DNA from: Breviolum minutum Mf 1.05b.01 | Lineage: Eukaryota; Sar; Dinophyceae; Suessiales; Symbiodiniaceae | Direction of reading: 5' to 3' | Assembly: GCA_000507305.1 (NCBI GenBank) | Contig: DF240102.1 | Span: 124,001 to 188,000, forward strand | Length of the DNA: 64,000 nt | Shown: one piece after another, positions 40,455 to 51,297 of the stretch | Layout of the letters: every line of letters begins with the position of its first letter | Position numbering within the stretch: the stretch's first letter is position 1 | Translations under genes and position numbers: made by a program | The notes under the pieces: model-generated | The model's database searches: none | What the model was told of the DNA's origin: nothing | The model's input: the letters and a program-made list of their open reading frames with translations, nothing else

Positions 40455-40596
40455 CCAAAAAGATGGGCCCTACAAGATGGGTGAAAGAACCCCTATATTA
40501 TAAGTATGGTTGTAACCCCAGTTGCCTTTATTTACAAGATCATTTACAGAGGTTATGACACCATTTATAACTGGATCCGGGGCCTATCTTGTACCA
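40455..40596. mobile_element. Foldback element, family H
   Basis: AAGATGGGCCCTACAAGATGG at the left and ACTGGATCCGGGGCCTATCTT at the right. Central GGTTGTAACCCCAGTTGCC. Confidence 0.65.
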
Positions 40597-40633
40597 ATGC
40601 AGCTTCCAGCAGCTAAGTTGCGGGCATCTTGAG

Positions 40634-40763
40634 GCAAGCCTCTTCCTCCAGAAGATGCGGGACCGAACAACTCATTGGATTTTTTTCGGTTGGAAAAAAG
40701 CTTCAGGAATTGGGATTTGGGAAATGAGATTTGTGAACATGACCTGCTAACAGTACCATGGGA
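40634..40763 (+). CDS. Exon-like island, unknown
   Basis: Frame 1 after CATCTTGAG reads GKPLPPEDAGPNNSLDFFRL then EKSFRNWDLGNEICEHDLLT and VPWE. The antisense frame is also open (40584-40769). The + strand is preferred for amino-acid balance. Confidence 0.42.
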
Positions 40764-41638
40764 ACCCACAACCTTATTCTTAGGGGTTGTATCCCATAAT
40801 TTTTTAAGGGTGTTATAACACCTTCATTGTTCATGTCATTTTTCATGCCTTTTGGGGTGCAAAGGTAAGGGTTACAATTCTCCTTGGATTTTGTTTCGTT
40901 TCTTCTTGATTTTGTTCACCTTCTATTGGACAAGCACCACGTGGAGCATGTGTGTTTTTGTTTTTGTTTTGTCATGTTTTGTCTATAAACATCTTGAGAA
41001 GGTGTTTGATTGGTACCCTCCATAGCCCAAAAAAGATACCTTCCCAACTAGGGGGTAGTCTTCCAACCACCATTTTTCAGGGGCTTTCAAGATATGTTAA
41101 GCTTCGGGGATGTATATCTTTGGGTTTATTTTAGGTCCAGATTCCAGATAGCAGTTTCCTCAGTCTACGGTGTGGCTGGATATTTACAAGGTGGTTACCA
41201 GTCTCCCCACCCAGGTTTTCCAGTGGCACATTAATTGAAGGATTTTTGTTCGGGGGGGTGGATTCCGGAGCCTGAAACTTTTCATAGTCTTGTTGGGGTG
41301 AGGTTGGCAAACTGGGTGTGTTTTATTTTTTTAATCTGGAGATTTGGATACTTAAAATATGCCAATGGGATGTAGGTTTGTTTCCCTACATTTGGTTGAT
41401 TTTTGATATGGCAATTGTAAGTATAAACCATACATGGGATCATTTGAAGACCTTACTAGCATCGTGTTTTTTCGGAATGTTCTTGTATTGCCTGGAATCC
41501 CTCAAAGTGGGGGATGTAGTTGTGAGTCGTTTCGTAATCCACTTCGACCAATGAAAGTGGCCATTGGATGAAAATGTCCAAAGCCTCAATGTATGGCCAT
41601 CATCACGACATCCAAGCACTTTTCTTGGATGTTCTTGT

Positions 41639-41735
41639 CTGATTGGTGGTTTCAAATATTTTTTATGTTCAACCCAAGTTGGGGAAGATTCCCATGTTGA
41701 CTAATATTTTTCAGATGGGTTGAAACCACCAACTA
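41639..41735. mobile_element. Foldback element, family B
   Basis: TGATTGGTGGTTTCAAATA and GGTTGAAACCACCAACTAG. Central TTGGGGAAGATTCCCATG. Confidence 0.8.
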
Positions 41736-42628
41736 GTTGTTGTGGGTTTGTTTAAACAGATTCTACCATGGGATTCATCACCATTTTTTGTTCTTGAAAG
41801 GAGTATGGCGATGGAAAGTCCGGAGAACTCAAGGGATGTACGGAAGAAATCCTGCACCAATTGGGATGGAAAAAACCTGCTGTAAATAAAGGGATAAACT
41901 ATACCTATCAACTGGTAGTTTTTAGAGGAACATTTAAAAGGTCACACTTTACACCAACAAGCTCATCGAAAACCGCAAAAGAGAACAAGTATAGAGCCAC
42001 ACCCGTGATGTAACCAGCCGCAAGGGAGGACTAAACCTATGAGCAGTTAACTAAAAACATCTATTTCATGAGAAGAATATAATATGTCTGAATATGTCTG
42101 AATATAGCACCTATGTCCTATGTCTGGAATGCCGATTGGAAGTTTAACGACGTAGAGGACTGCTTGGATCTTATGATGCTTTCTGGCGCATTGCTGGTAT
42201 TGGACAATCCGTCCTTAAGTACGGGAAGGATTTCGACTTAGACTTAGGCCCCAAGTTTCAAAACACATTTTTCAATACCAAACACCTTCAAAATCGTCTC
42301 CGATTTTGCCCATTTTGCTTCGTTTTCACAAATCCCAAGACCCAAGTCACTGCATCCCTGGATGATTTGGAAGATGGGATTTTTTCAAACATTGAACCAA
42401 AAAAACACAACAGAGGGCACGCTCCGACCAAAAAAAACCACAAGACACGGCACATCGAGTGGTACTTCCCCGACGGGTTTAAGGATTGCTATTGCCTGGC
42501 GAAACCATTTCGATTCCGATGGTGATACGGAGCTGGATTTCAAGGACCAAATGTTTTTTAAAGGTTAACGCTGCATGTGTGAGATCCAGGGGTCCAGTGT
42601 TTTGGAAAGAAACTTTCCTTGTCTTTGT

Positions 42629-42815
42629 CAAGGTGGTGGTTTGTGACATTTTTCTTTACTAACCGAAGATTCCAATTTATGTACCCTTCTTGGGAACTAA
42701 CATATCCCATCAAAAATGGCATTTTGAAGATGATTTTCCTTTTCCCAAGGTGGGATATGTTAGTTCCCTGGAGGATAATTGATTCATATTTTTTCAAATG
42801 GGTTGAAGCCACGAA
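42629..42815. mobile_element. Family B element split by a nested element
   Basis: CAAGGTGGTGGTTTGTGACA at the left and AATGGGTTGAAGCCACGAAA at the right are family B ends about 185 bp apart instead of about 96. The excess is the family P element inside. Confidence 0.7.
42679..42780. mobile_element. Nested foldback element (family P) inside family B
   Basis: GGGAACTAACATATCCCATC at the left and GGTGGGATATGTTAGTTCCC at the right. Same family as 32704-32802. Confidence 0.8.
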
Positions 42816-43066
42816 ATCCAAGAACATCTCGCTGTTGGTGTTCCGCTTGGTAGTTCATCCCACATTTTTTCACTGGTTTTTCACTGGATTTCTGAACCAT
42901 GAACACTCACAAAATGCTACATGCACGGAAGATGTTTTGTTTTAGGACTTTTGTTTCAAATTCATGATGCATACAACATTTACTTAAACATTCTATCATA
43001 ACAAAGGATTCTATTTGGGACTAATTTAATCTAATATGTAAATATATAATATTTACCCTATCCCAG

Positions 43067-43145
43067 ATACTCAATGTATGGTATATGTACCTACATTTGA
43101 TTCATTTCTATTGTAAATGTAGGTAAAATATACCAGCCCCATTGG
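43067..43145. mobile_element. Foldback element, family A
   Basis: CAATGTATGGTATATGTACC with GGTAAAATATACCAGCCCCA. Confidence 0.65.
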
Positions 43146-43269
43146 AAATTTCTGGGTATAGTACCATTTCTGTGATATATTTCCTTATAGTGGATGAACA
43201 TGTACCATTTTATATATACCTTATAGTACCATAAATGGTATATTTTAAATATCCCCTATGTTTTTTTGT

Positions 43270-43432
43270 AAGTTACCTCCAAGAAAAACCACGGTGCCAC
43301 GTTTTTGCACCGAACGACTCCAGGAGTTCTGCGCGGGCTTGGCCTCGGTGAAATACCGCGGCAACACCGGAGAGCTCTGGCGTCAGCTGAGTGGCAATGG
43401 CAGCGGTTTGAAGCTGCAGGCAGCGGTTCCCA
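43270..43432 (+). CDS. High-GC3 exon island abutting a hairpin
   Basis: The frame reads RKTTVPRFCTERLQEFCAGL, ASVKYRGNTGELWRQLSGNG and SGLKLQAAVP. Third positions are mostly G or C, in sharp contrast to the flanks. The island ends at CCCACAG, where a family A hairpin begins (GGATCCATGTATGG, 43433), so the element sits exactly at the exon border. A second + frame (43305-43502) is weaker. Confidence 0.55.
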
Positions 43433-43535
43433 CAGGATCCATGTATGGTATATATATATATATACCTACATGAATGGTTGTATTTTTAATGGTAAAATGT
43501 AGCTAAATATACCATACCCATGGATACTATGGGGT
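43433..43535. mobile_element. Foldback element, family A, at an exon border
   Basis: GGATCCATGTATGGTATATA and TATACCATACCCATGGATAC. An (AT)n expansion sits in the left arm. Confidence 0.78.
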
Positions 43536-43673
43536 AGTTTTTTTTTGATGTTTTTTTTGTTGGGGAAATCTTGAAAAAAATGGGTGGGGTAAGATGTGAA
43601 AAACTGGTGAACAGGTAAAGTTTTGATCCCATGATATTCCAAGGGTGTTGGCAGATTTGTTTTGGAAAACCAG

Positions 43674-43771
43674 GATCTCGATCCGGAACACGCCTCCTAT
43701 TTGGAGGCGCGGAAAATCTCGGAGTCAGTGGGGGTGGACTCCGGAAGAAGCCGGGCTGTTTTGATTGTCTG
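43674..43771 (+). CDS. 98-nt exon-like island, unknown
   Basis: The acceptor GGAAAACCAG|GATC and donor GG|GTGACT (43772) bracket frame 0, reading DLDPEHASYLEARKISESVG then VDSGRSRAVLIVW. The length is typical of a single small exon. An antisense ORF (43697-43891) overlaps. Confidence 0.48.
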
Positions 43772-44134
43772 GTGACTATGGTTGGCTGATTTGTTTGGTA
43801 GGAAGGGCGTGGGGGCTATGTGGACATGACGTGGAGTCGGTGACGTAATATGTTTGTGTTCTTTCAATGTCAATAGCCATCGAATAGGCATAGAAAACCA
43901 AAATAGATTACATTGCGGTTGGAAGTTAATTGTTAATCATTTGAATTGCGTGACTTTACCTGGCAAGTTCAAATGTTACTGTTGTGAATGTTTTTTTCGG
44001 ATAGTCTCCCTCCACAGTGCTTTTGTTTGCCTCAACACCATCAGGAAATGGAGCTATGACACACACAATCACACACACATCGCTGACTGGGCATTCTGCG
44101 TGCCACAAATGTCTTTGTTCTGGAAAAAACCTCC

Positions 44135-44215
44135 TAACCCCCAATCGTAACCCCACCTACAAGAATTGGCACTATTTGTTTTGATATCCTTGTGTTAACT
44201 ATTGGCTAAAATCCC
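44135..44215. repeat. Dispersed repeat O, copy 2 (inverted)
   Basis: ACCCCCAATCGTAACCCCAC, GATATCCTTGTGTTAACTAT. It is the reverse complement of 17098-17190 with a few indels. Confidence 0.75.
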
Positions 44216-44387
44216 CAAATATTAAAGCCCTCGGTGTACATCTGGTTGTGACAGTTACTGGGGGGTAGATCCAACATATGTTGTTTGAGTTGTTCATATT
44301 TTCGTTTTTTGGTGCATGTTTCAATAGTCATATGAGCCCTGACAACAGGCCCGGCCCAGTGGTTGGTTGATGTACAGGGATGGAACC

Positions 44388-44552
44388 TACTTGGAGGGAT
44401 CATCCCAGTGGTTAATAACCATATGGTCATATGGTTAATAAGTCCCCTTGAGGGTTGGTCGCCTTCCAAATGGCCGAACTTCATGGCGTATTATACATGG
44501 GGTGTTGCTGCTCGCCACTTACATCCACTGGGAGGAGAATCTTCTCCAAGTA
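44388..44552. mobile_element. Foldback element, family E
   Basis: CTACTTGGAGGGATCATCCC at the left and GGGAGGAGAATCTTCTCCAA at the right. The right arm has drifted. Confidence 0.55.
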
Positions 44553-44876
44553 AACAAAATTATTTCATCCTTTTGCAGGATTCCAAGAAAATCAGAAATC
44601 AAGATTGATCGCCATCTAACCATTGTTTGCGTTTTTTTGTTTGAAAAAACAGCTTATCAACATAAAGACACCAGAATCTACCAGCTTCTTCAAAGGGACC
44701 TTTTGATCCCCCAAATGGAGGTCACTTATGGATCCAAACGAGGTCACTTTGAAGAACCTGGTAAGACATGTCCAACTAATACCCAATGGAAATATACACC
44801 CCAGACCTTCAAGCATCTGTTTATGATTCGGAAATCCTGATTTCATATTTCGACATTTCCGGCATGTTCTCTGACG

Positions 44877-44980
44877 CATAGGATCCATGTATGGTATATA
44901 TTTATGCCTATACATATACCATTAACAAAAAAACAATGCAACTGAATGTAGGTAAATTTACAAGTCCCATGGATCCGTAT
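44877..44980. mobile_element. Foldback element, family A, beside an exon
   Basis: GCATAGGATCCATGTATGGT at the left, AAGTCCCATGGATCCGTAT at the right. Its end lies 10 bp before the acceptor of the next island. Confidence 0.75.
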
Positions 44981-44990
44981 TGAGTAACAG

Positions 44991-45194
44991 AACCCATCAA
45001 ACTTCTCGCTGGGAAGGCTTTTTCCACCTGGTGCGCTCAAAGTCGCGGTGGACCTGCAGAGGTTTTTAGGTGCCTGCCGGATTTCCGGGCGGTTCACTTG
45101 GTCAATTGATGGCCTCGGCCTTGGGTGGGATTTTTCAGCCAAGCCAATTGAAAGAAAACAGCCAAGGGGTAGAATTGACAAGGGAATCCTGTAA
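44991..45194 (+). CDS. Exon-like island, possible C-terminal exon
   Basis: It begins after GAGTAACAG. Frame 0 reads NPSNFSLGRLFPPGALKVAV, DLQRFLGACRISGRFTWSID, GLGLGWDFSAKPIERKQPRG and RIDKGIL, then TAA 45192. About 67 codons with strong coding character and a natural-looking stop, so it may be a terminal exon. An antisense 112-codon ORF overlaps. Not recognised. Confidence 0.52.
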   Translation, partial: NPSNFSLGRLFPPGALKVAVDLQRFLGACRISGRFTWSIDGLGLGWDFSAKPIERKQPRGRIDKGIL

Positions 45195-45276
45195 ACTTCA
45201 GACAGTTTGGGGTTAAGACCGGTTAAGAGGTCAACGTTTCAACAAAAAATACTAATAATAAAACAACTGCACCTAG

Positions 45277-45428
45277 GGATACTTGGAGGATCATCCCAGT
45301 AAGTACTTAGATTTATAGGCCATGAAGTTCGGCCATTTGGAAGGGGTCCCACAACCCCAGCGCTTGGTTATATACTTATGATCATCATGGTTACGAATCG
45401 CTTAGTAAATGAGATGATCCTCCAAGTA
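45277..45428. mobile_element. Foldback element, family E
   Basis: GGATACTTGGAGGATCATCC at the left (identical to 16790) and GAGATGATCCTCCAAGTA at the right. Confidence 0.78.
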
Positions 45429-46423
45429 GGGGTTGAGATTTGAGTGACCAAAACCTTACTTATATGTTGTAGATATGCTATGTGGGGATGAAATACTACC
45501 CAGTTCTACAGGGATTGAAAATAAGCCGGTTCATAACGATTCTTATTAACCAATCAGTACAATTGAATATCAGAAAGGTTTTTTGAACGTTGCTCAAACA
45601 TTTGGTGGAGTATTGTTTGTGGGTTGCTGACATTTACGAATCCAGCAAGTTTAGTTGGAAGTTAAACTCCTTGCTGATGGAGGAATTTCGGAAACTCCAC
45701 ATTTTGCTTGGGCTGAATTGGTTGGTGGTTTGGTTGTTTTTGTGGAAATTGGAAGATGTATCAAAACCAAACCCTAGGGTTTTTGTTGTTAAATGCCCTT
45801 CCCACAACGCTTGTGTCACAATACAAAAAAAACATCACTATTTTGGTCCCGTCCGGGACCTAAATATGAACCTTCGAATTATCGCACGGTTACAGTCTAT
45901 TTTTAGTAGGACATAACTTTTGGGGCATCAAGAGATGTGCATCATGTGCAGTGGGACATTCATCTAATGCTTGAATTGGTCGTTTGGATTCCTGGAATCC
46001 CCTTATGTGAAATGGATTGTTCCTTAGTGGTACCCCGATTCAAATCCCAAACCATGGGGTTACTATTAGTTGAGGCATGGGTGCAAGATGGGCCCCTTAT
46101 CAGTTATATGTACGATTACAACTCCACTTATGGGGATTATAACCCAGTTACCAATTTACAAGGACATGTAGGTAGTTATTTTTGTTGGCAGACGGGTCAT
46201 TGGTTGAAAGGTTGAGATTTGGAACGATCTCTTCGGGCGAATCTGAAAAGTTGTTTCCAAAGTTTCTTTAATTGATTGCACCATGGTAGACCACATTAAA
46301 CTTACTTAGCCAATGGCTAACCTTGAAACTTTGAGGAAAAATAATGTTTAAAACAAACTTGGAAAACGAGAAAAAGAGAACTGGACTCAAGAAGTGACAA
46401 TGCAATTACAAGCTCGGGTACTC

Positions 46424-46531
46424 ATATGGGTGTTTCCAACAATAGGGGGACCCCCAAATCATCCATTTTCATAGGGTTTTCCATTATACACCATTCATTT
46501 TGGGTACCCCTATTTTTGGAAACACCCATAT
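46424..46531. mobile_element. Foldback element, family D
   Basis: ATATGGGTGTTTCCAACAAT and TTTTTGGAAACACCCATAT. Clean 16-bp arms. It supplies the apparent ATG and first 35 codons of the ORF at 46426-46995, which are therefore not coding. Confidence 0.8.
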
Positions 46532-46534
46532 CCA

Positions 46535-47113
46535 AAGCTTGCAACAATAGCATCACTCCAGCCCAATTTCAGCAGTATCTTACATCAGTGGGCTTGTCAG
46601 TCTTCCACCCTCGAGCTTGCAATGAAGATCGACCATTTAAGTGCCTATGCATATTCGGCCCACCAAAGATCGGCAAGAGCGATGCAGCCAGTGGTATGAA
46701 TGCCTTCATCAAAGGCACTCAGATTACTACAACATCCAAACAAAAATTACAAATGGGCCAGTGGCTCAACCAATGGTCCAAGGACTGTGGAAGGAGATCT
46801 TTCCACATAGTCCATAAACATCATTCATTCATGCATTTGCTGTACAACAGCAGATATATGAATCCAAAGGCCCATTGGTGCTTCAAAGCAGAGGATTATG
46901 TGGGGCACATCAGCAGGCTGACCCATAGTATCAGTATGTATCAGTATCAGAGTCAGATCTACCAAATTGTCCCAGAAACTTTGCCCCAAGTATAGAGTGC
47001 TTCTACACTTGTTGTTGACAAGGGCAGAATCCCAACATCACTCCACTGGCCGTAGCAACGGGTGGCTTTTGATGACGCATGATGGAAGAATCGCGCGTTT
47101 TCACGCATCCTGA
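46535..47113 (+). pseudogene. P-loop-bearing fragment with frameshift
   Basis: Frame 1 reads AQFQQYLTSVGLSVFHPRAC, then CLCIFGPPKIGKSDAASG. GPPKIGKS fits Walker A (GxxxxGKS) after a hydrophobic strand. It continues RRSFHIVHKHHSFMHLLYNS and AHWCFKAEDYVGHISRLTHS. Near 46930-46972 a short AGTATCAG/AGTCAG repeat shifts the frame. Frame 2 then gives KLCPKYRVLLHLLLTRAESQ and NGWLLMTHDGRIARF to TGA 47111. A third frame is also open with stops near 47080. Probably a decayed copy of a repeated mobile or virus-like ATPase/replication protein, but the family is not recognised. Confidence 0.5.
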
Positions 47114-47247
47114 TGGAAGGTTATTGGCTCACATCATGTGTTTTCCCTTGGTGAGTGCAAGGGCTGGTTCTTACCAATTAAATACTAATTGCCATCCGAG
47201 GCAATGGTGTCACAATCACCCATTGAAAGTAGCCATCAACCATCATA

Positions 47248-47350
47248 CCCATAGGATCCATGTATGGAATATTTGCCTACATTTACCATAAAAATCAACC
47301 AAATGTATAAAAATCAACCAAATGTAGGCAAATACACCATACATGGGATT
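47248..47350. mobile_element. Foldback element, family A
   Basis: CCCATAGGATCCATGTATGG and ACACCATACATGGGATTTG. The loop has a direct duplication of AAAAATCAACCAAATGTA. Confidence 0.8.
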
Positions 47351-48349
47351 TGATGAACATCCCAGTGCCAAAAGAACTTGTCGCAAGGATTGGGTGAGGA
47401 TATCACCTCACCAGTGTTCACAACTTGCCGAGAAAGTAAACCATCATTTGGGAACATATGTTTCTATCCATGAAGCAAATCTCAGGATTAAGATGTATAG
47501 ACCCTCCCTAAAACCAACTGCCTTTGAAAATAGGTCTTCCCGAAAACAGAAAGGATAGAAAGGATTGTTTGCAAACCTTTTGCTAGTCACTAATGTTTAA
47601 GGGGCTGTATCAAGTATGTGGCGTTTAGGCTTTAAAACTGGACCGACGTTGGTTCCCCAACTAATTTCACCAACCAAAAAATCCTGAGGATCAAAAGATC
47701 AAAACCCCTGAAAATCAATGGCTGGAAGTTGGAAAGATGGCATTTCCATACATGACATGCTGCCTCTTTCGGGGAACGTTTGTCCATTCTCACGGGGGGT
47801 TTCATGCCAGTCTACGAAAGGGTTAGGATTCTTGGGGTGCCGTAGCATATTTTATTGAATTTGCGATTCTAGATGTTTTGTTTGGAACCTACCCCCCCCC
47901 ACCCAGGATGCAAAAATCCACCACCCAGAGTACAGTGATTTTGTTTGAATGTTTGATCTTTCTACCGGGGTAACATCCCTGGGGGCCACTCCAGACGAAA
48001 TGACGTCAGGGAAATCGACCATGATGGCTCGAATTCTGTGAAGAAACATGAGTTTCTTGGTCGACGGATTTTTGAGGAGAAGTCGGTGTGTGGTGTGTGT
48101 GTGTGTGTATAGATAATGTTTTATGGATTTATATTAGTACATTTACATATTGATATACGTATACGCACATATGTTTTATATTCATATATAGTTTTATTTG
48201 ATTTATATACATGTGTTTGTTTTCTTTGGGGGTGAACTGCTACTTTTCTTGGTAAAAGCGCATTCTGACGTACTCACAACTCACGTGAGGGTGATTCTCC
48301 ACAAAAAATATGGATATGCAAGAGGCATGAGATGTTTGTATTATTGTAT

Positions 48350-48444
48350 CCCATCCCATCCATGTATGGTATATTTGCCTACATTTGGTTGATGTTGATG
48401 GTAAATGTAGGTAAATAAACCATGCCATACATGGATCCTATGGG
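48350..48444. mobile_element. Foldback element, family A
   Basis: CCATCCATGTATGGTATATT and CATGCCATACATGGATCCTA, with loop TTGGTTGATGTTGATGGT. Confidence 0.8.
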
Positions 48445-49269
48445 TTTTATTGTATAGACCTTGTCATCTCTTCATGTATAATTATTTTCAATACTCATGT
48501 TCAAAAAAAGGTCCTCATCAACATCAAACACACACCCTTTCCCATCTATCATTGGGAAAATGTGGGTAATTTTGTCATGGTACCCTTAATAATCCACCCC
48601 ATCTACACCTTATATAGTGTGTATTTATCGGGTATATCCTCGTTTAAAGGGCCCCAACACGAGGAGTTTAAACAGCTAGGGGCCCACCATTTGAAGGGTT
48701 TTTCCCACCATTTTCGCTAATGAATCTTCTTCGGTTCCCCCTCCACGTCTCAGGTTCTTATCTGGTTTACAGGTTGGAGGGACTCAGATGGGTAAGGCGA
48801 TTGGTAAAGTGGGGAAGCGATAATGGGAGCATGCGGCAAGATGTATTTAGTTTCTTACCAAATGAGGAGCAAAAGAAAAACCACCAGAATCTGGCAAAAT
48901 CACTTTTGGTACTGGGATGTCCTGCTGGTACTTAAGTGCATGGATTATTTCACCCCTATAGAAGTAGGTTGTAAGTCCGGTAAGTAGGTGAAAAAACAAC
49001 TTACTCCTGCAACTAGTTGCGATCACTTCCAGCCGGACACCCTAGTACAATTTGGCCAATATTGTTTTTGTTTTACCCCCAAAAAACGATTTGAGAAATG
49101 ATCCAATCTAACAAATGGAAAACAAAAATCAACTGGTTTGCAGTTCAACCACCAACCAGACATGTATGGAAATATACCAGGCAACAATGGATCCCATGGG
49201 TCCCATGGCAGCATGTCTGAACTCTTAGGTTATTCCTTGGTGCCAAATTTGCCTATTTTCAAAATCACA

Positions 49270-49395
49270 GGGTACCCCCCATGAAAACTAACATATCCCA
49301 TATCCCCTTAAAATGATGGTTGGAAGTTGGAAGATGCAAATTTCCCCTTTAAAATGGCTGCCTTTTCAGGGGACATTCGTCAATTTTTCGGGGGG
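49270..49395. mobile_element. Foldback element, mixed family C/P
   Basis: ACCCCCCATGAAAACTAACA at the left, TGGTTGGAAGTTGGAAGATG inside, and TTTTTCGGGGGGGGGTAG at the right. Confidence 0.45.
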
Positions 49396-50342
49396 GGGTA
49401 GTCATTGAAAATTGGATATGGTCGACGACCAGGCCATGGGCATCTTTGCTGATAGATCCTTACCAGAAGGACTTCGAACGCAGGACTTTTGCTGACGTGA
49501 CGGATGGGTGACGGAGAGATTTCCAACGTTTGGGTGACGGAGTGGTTTTTTCATTCTTGAAGGAGTTTTGTGATGCAGGAACACGTTTTGACCAACAAAC
49601 CGGTTGTGAGAAAAAAACACATCAAAGAGACCTTTTAGTTGTTTTTTTGGTTGGAGGGATATTGTGATTTGGTGTGGATGTTTTGTGGGAGGGAATTTGT
49701 GAAAGCAAAAATCCATTCCGCTGTGGCTCTGCTTATAAGGAATTTGTTTTTGGCCCTTGGTATGAATTTCCTGTTATATACTTACAAAAAGTAATTTGGT
49801 GATTTTCCTTTTTTTACACAGTAGTTCAAGTTCAGTATTTTCATATTCCCTTTTGGTTATGATGGGAAACGTCTTGAGATCCCATGACGGATTACCATGA
49901 GACAGTATATTGGTATATTTATCAGCGATCCATGAAATTGCTGATTTTGCAGTTTGTATGGTAAAATATATAGGCAAGTATGCCGTACTTAGATTTTATT
50001 TGCCTGACATACATTTTCATCTACATTCATTTGATTTACCTAAGATAAAGATTTTTTAGACTTATTTTACCTATGGTGTCATATGGTTATTTTTTTCTAT
50101 GGTCAAATGTCAGTAGACATATCGTGGTCCCAGTTTGCATAGATCAAAGGGATCTCGAAAACCTGCTGCATACGTAGATCAAAAAAACTTCACCCACAAC
50201 ATACCCCTGGAAGGTACCAAAAGGACGTTTCGGCAACAGTTGACGTTTCGGAATTGTCTTTCGAATTGTGGGAGTGAAAGGGGAAGTTTGGGGTATGTTT
50301 GCAGAGTATGTGGGCAAAATGATTGAGTATAGTCATGGGAAT

Positions 50343-50487
50343 TTAAGGTACCCCCCCCAAAGCTACCCCCCCCCCCAAGAAATAAGGCCTTATTAAGGGA
50401 CTATTAACCGTTGGTTTCCCTTGTAAGGCCTCATTAGGGGCTTATTTCTTGGAGGGGTTGGCTTTGGGGGGGTACCCTTAGATTCCC
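50343..50487. mobile_element. Foldback element, family I
   Basis: GGGAATTTAAGGTACCCCCC, CCAAGAAATAAGGCCTTATT and then CATTAGGGGCTTATTTCTTGG, GGGGGGTACCCTTAGATTCCC. Long imperfect arms. A left half only recurs at 58410-58490. Confidence 0.75.
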
Positions 50488-50607
50488 ATCAATTTATCCG
50501 TATAAGATGGCGGTCCCTTCGATCGTTGTTTTCAATGGAGTGACATGAGGCCACGAAAAAATGGCCAAAACTTTCAAAGGGCAACCTGGGGTTATAGCCC
50601 CTTTGAA

Positions 50608-50714
50608 CCCATACCATCCATGGGACTGGTATATTTACCCACATTTGGTTGTTTTTAATGGAACAAATATGGTAAATGTAGGCAAATATACAATCGTCCC
50701 ATGGATGGTATGGG
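50608..50714. mobile_element. Foldback element, family A (variant ends)
   Basis: CCCATACCATCCATGGGACT and CGTCCCATGGATGGTATGGG: both arms carry the same ACCATCC/GGATGGT variant. Confidence 0.82.
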
Positions 50715-50837
50715 ACATGGAGTTATAACTTTAACCCTATTTTTACCATCTTCTAACTGGTGGGAGCCGACCATCTTGTAGTTGCACCTTGCGGTACATC
50801 AACTGGGGTGATGAATGTATGGTTTACTGGGGGTTGA

Positions 50838-50987
50838 ACGATCAGATTTGCAAGGCTTGGCGGCCTTCCGCCAACAAAAAGACAGGAGCTGCTTTCGAAG
50901 AACCTCTATCCCTTGTTGGCCACAGGCGCTGAAAATCTTTGCTTCATCACAAAATCTGCACTTTGTTTGGAATGGTCGACCTTTTGA
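50838..50987 (+). CDS. Exon-like island, unknown
   Basis: Frame 0 after TGA 50835 reads RFARLGGLPPTKRQELLSKN then LYPLLATGAENLCFITKSAL and CLEWSTF to TGA 50985. GATCAG|ATTTGC near 50844 may be the acceptor. Another + frame is open too (DLQGLAAFRQQKDRSCFRRT). The frame chosen has better GC3. Confidence 0.45.
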   Translation, partial: TIRFARLGGLPPTKRQELLSKNLYPLLATGAENLCFITKSALCLEWSTF

Positions 50988-50994
50988 AACGAAC

Positions 50995-51145
50995 CAACCA
51001 CTTGGATGTCCCATAAAGTTAGTAAATTGTTAGTAAGTGGATTATTTCACCTACCTATAAATGGGGTATACTATATATTGGGGTTATAACCCACTGATCC
51101 CAACCTTTGATCCCACTTCCTGGCCGGGACATCCAAGTGGTTTGC
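50995..51145. mobile_element. Foldback element, family G (best copy)
   Basis: CCACTTGGATGTCCC at the left and GGGACATCCAAGTGG at the right are exact reverse complements. Interior GGGGTTATAACCCACTGATC. Confidence 0.85.
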
Positions 51146-51174
51146 CACTGCAATTGTATAATCATTGGGATTTT

Positions 51175-51297
51175 CAGGGACCCCCAATAATGGGCCCATA
51201 CCACTCCCTTAAAATCCCTAAAGATGTGGGAATCGTATGGGAAGCTTAACATAAGGGGGGTCCCATTATTGCCCATGTTTGGGGGGGTCCCTGGAAT
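51175..51297. mobile_element. Foldback element, family K
   Basis: CAGGGACCCCCAATAATGGG and CCCATGTTTGGGGGGGTCCCTG, with an inner GGGGGGTCCCATTATTGCC. A single copy was noticed. Confidence 0.65.

Noticed and set aside
46426-46534. ATG and first 35 codons of the ORF ending at 46995
   Set aside because: They lie wholly within a family D hairpin, so they are not part of the protein fragment.
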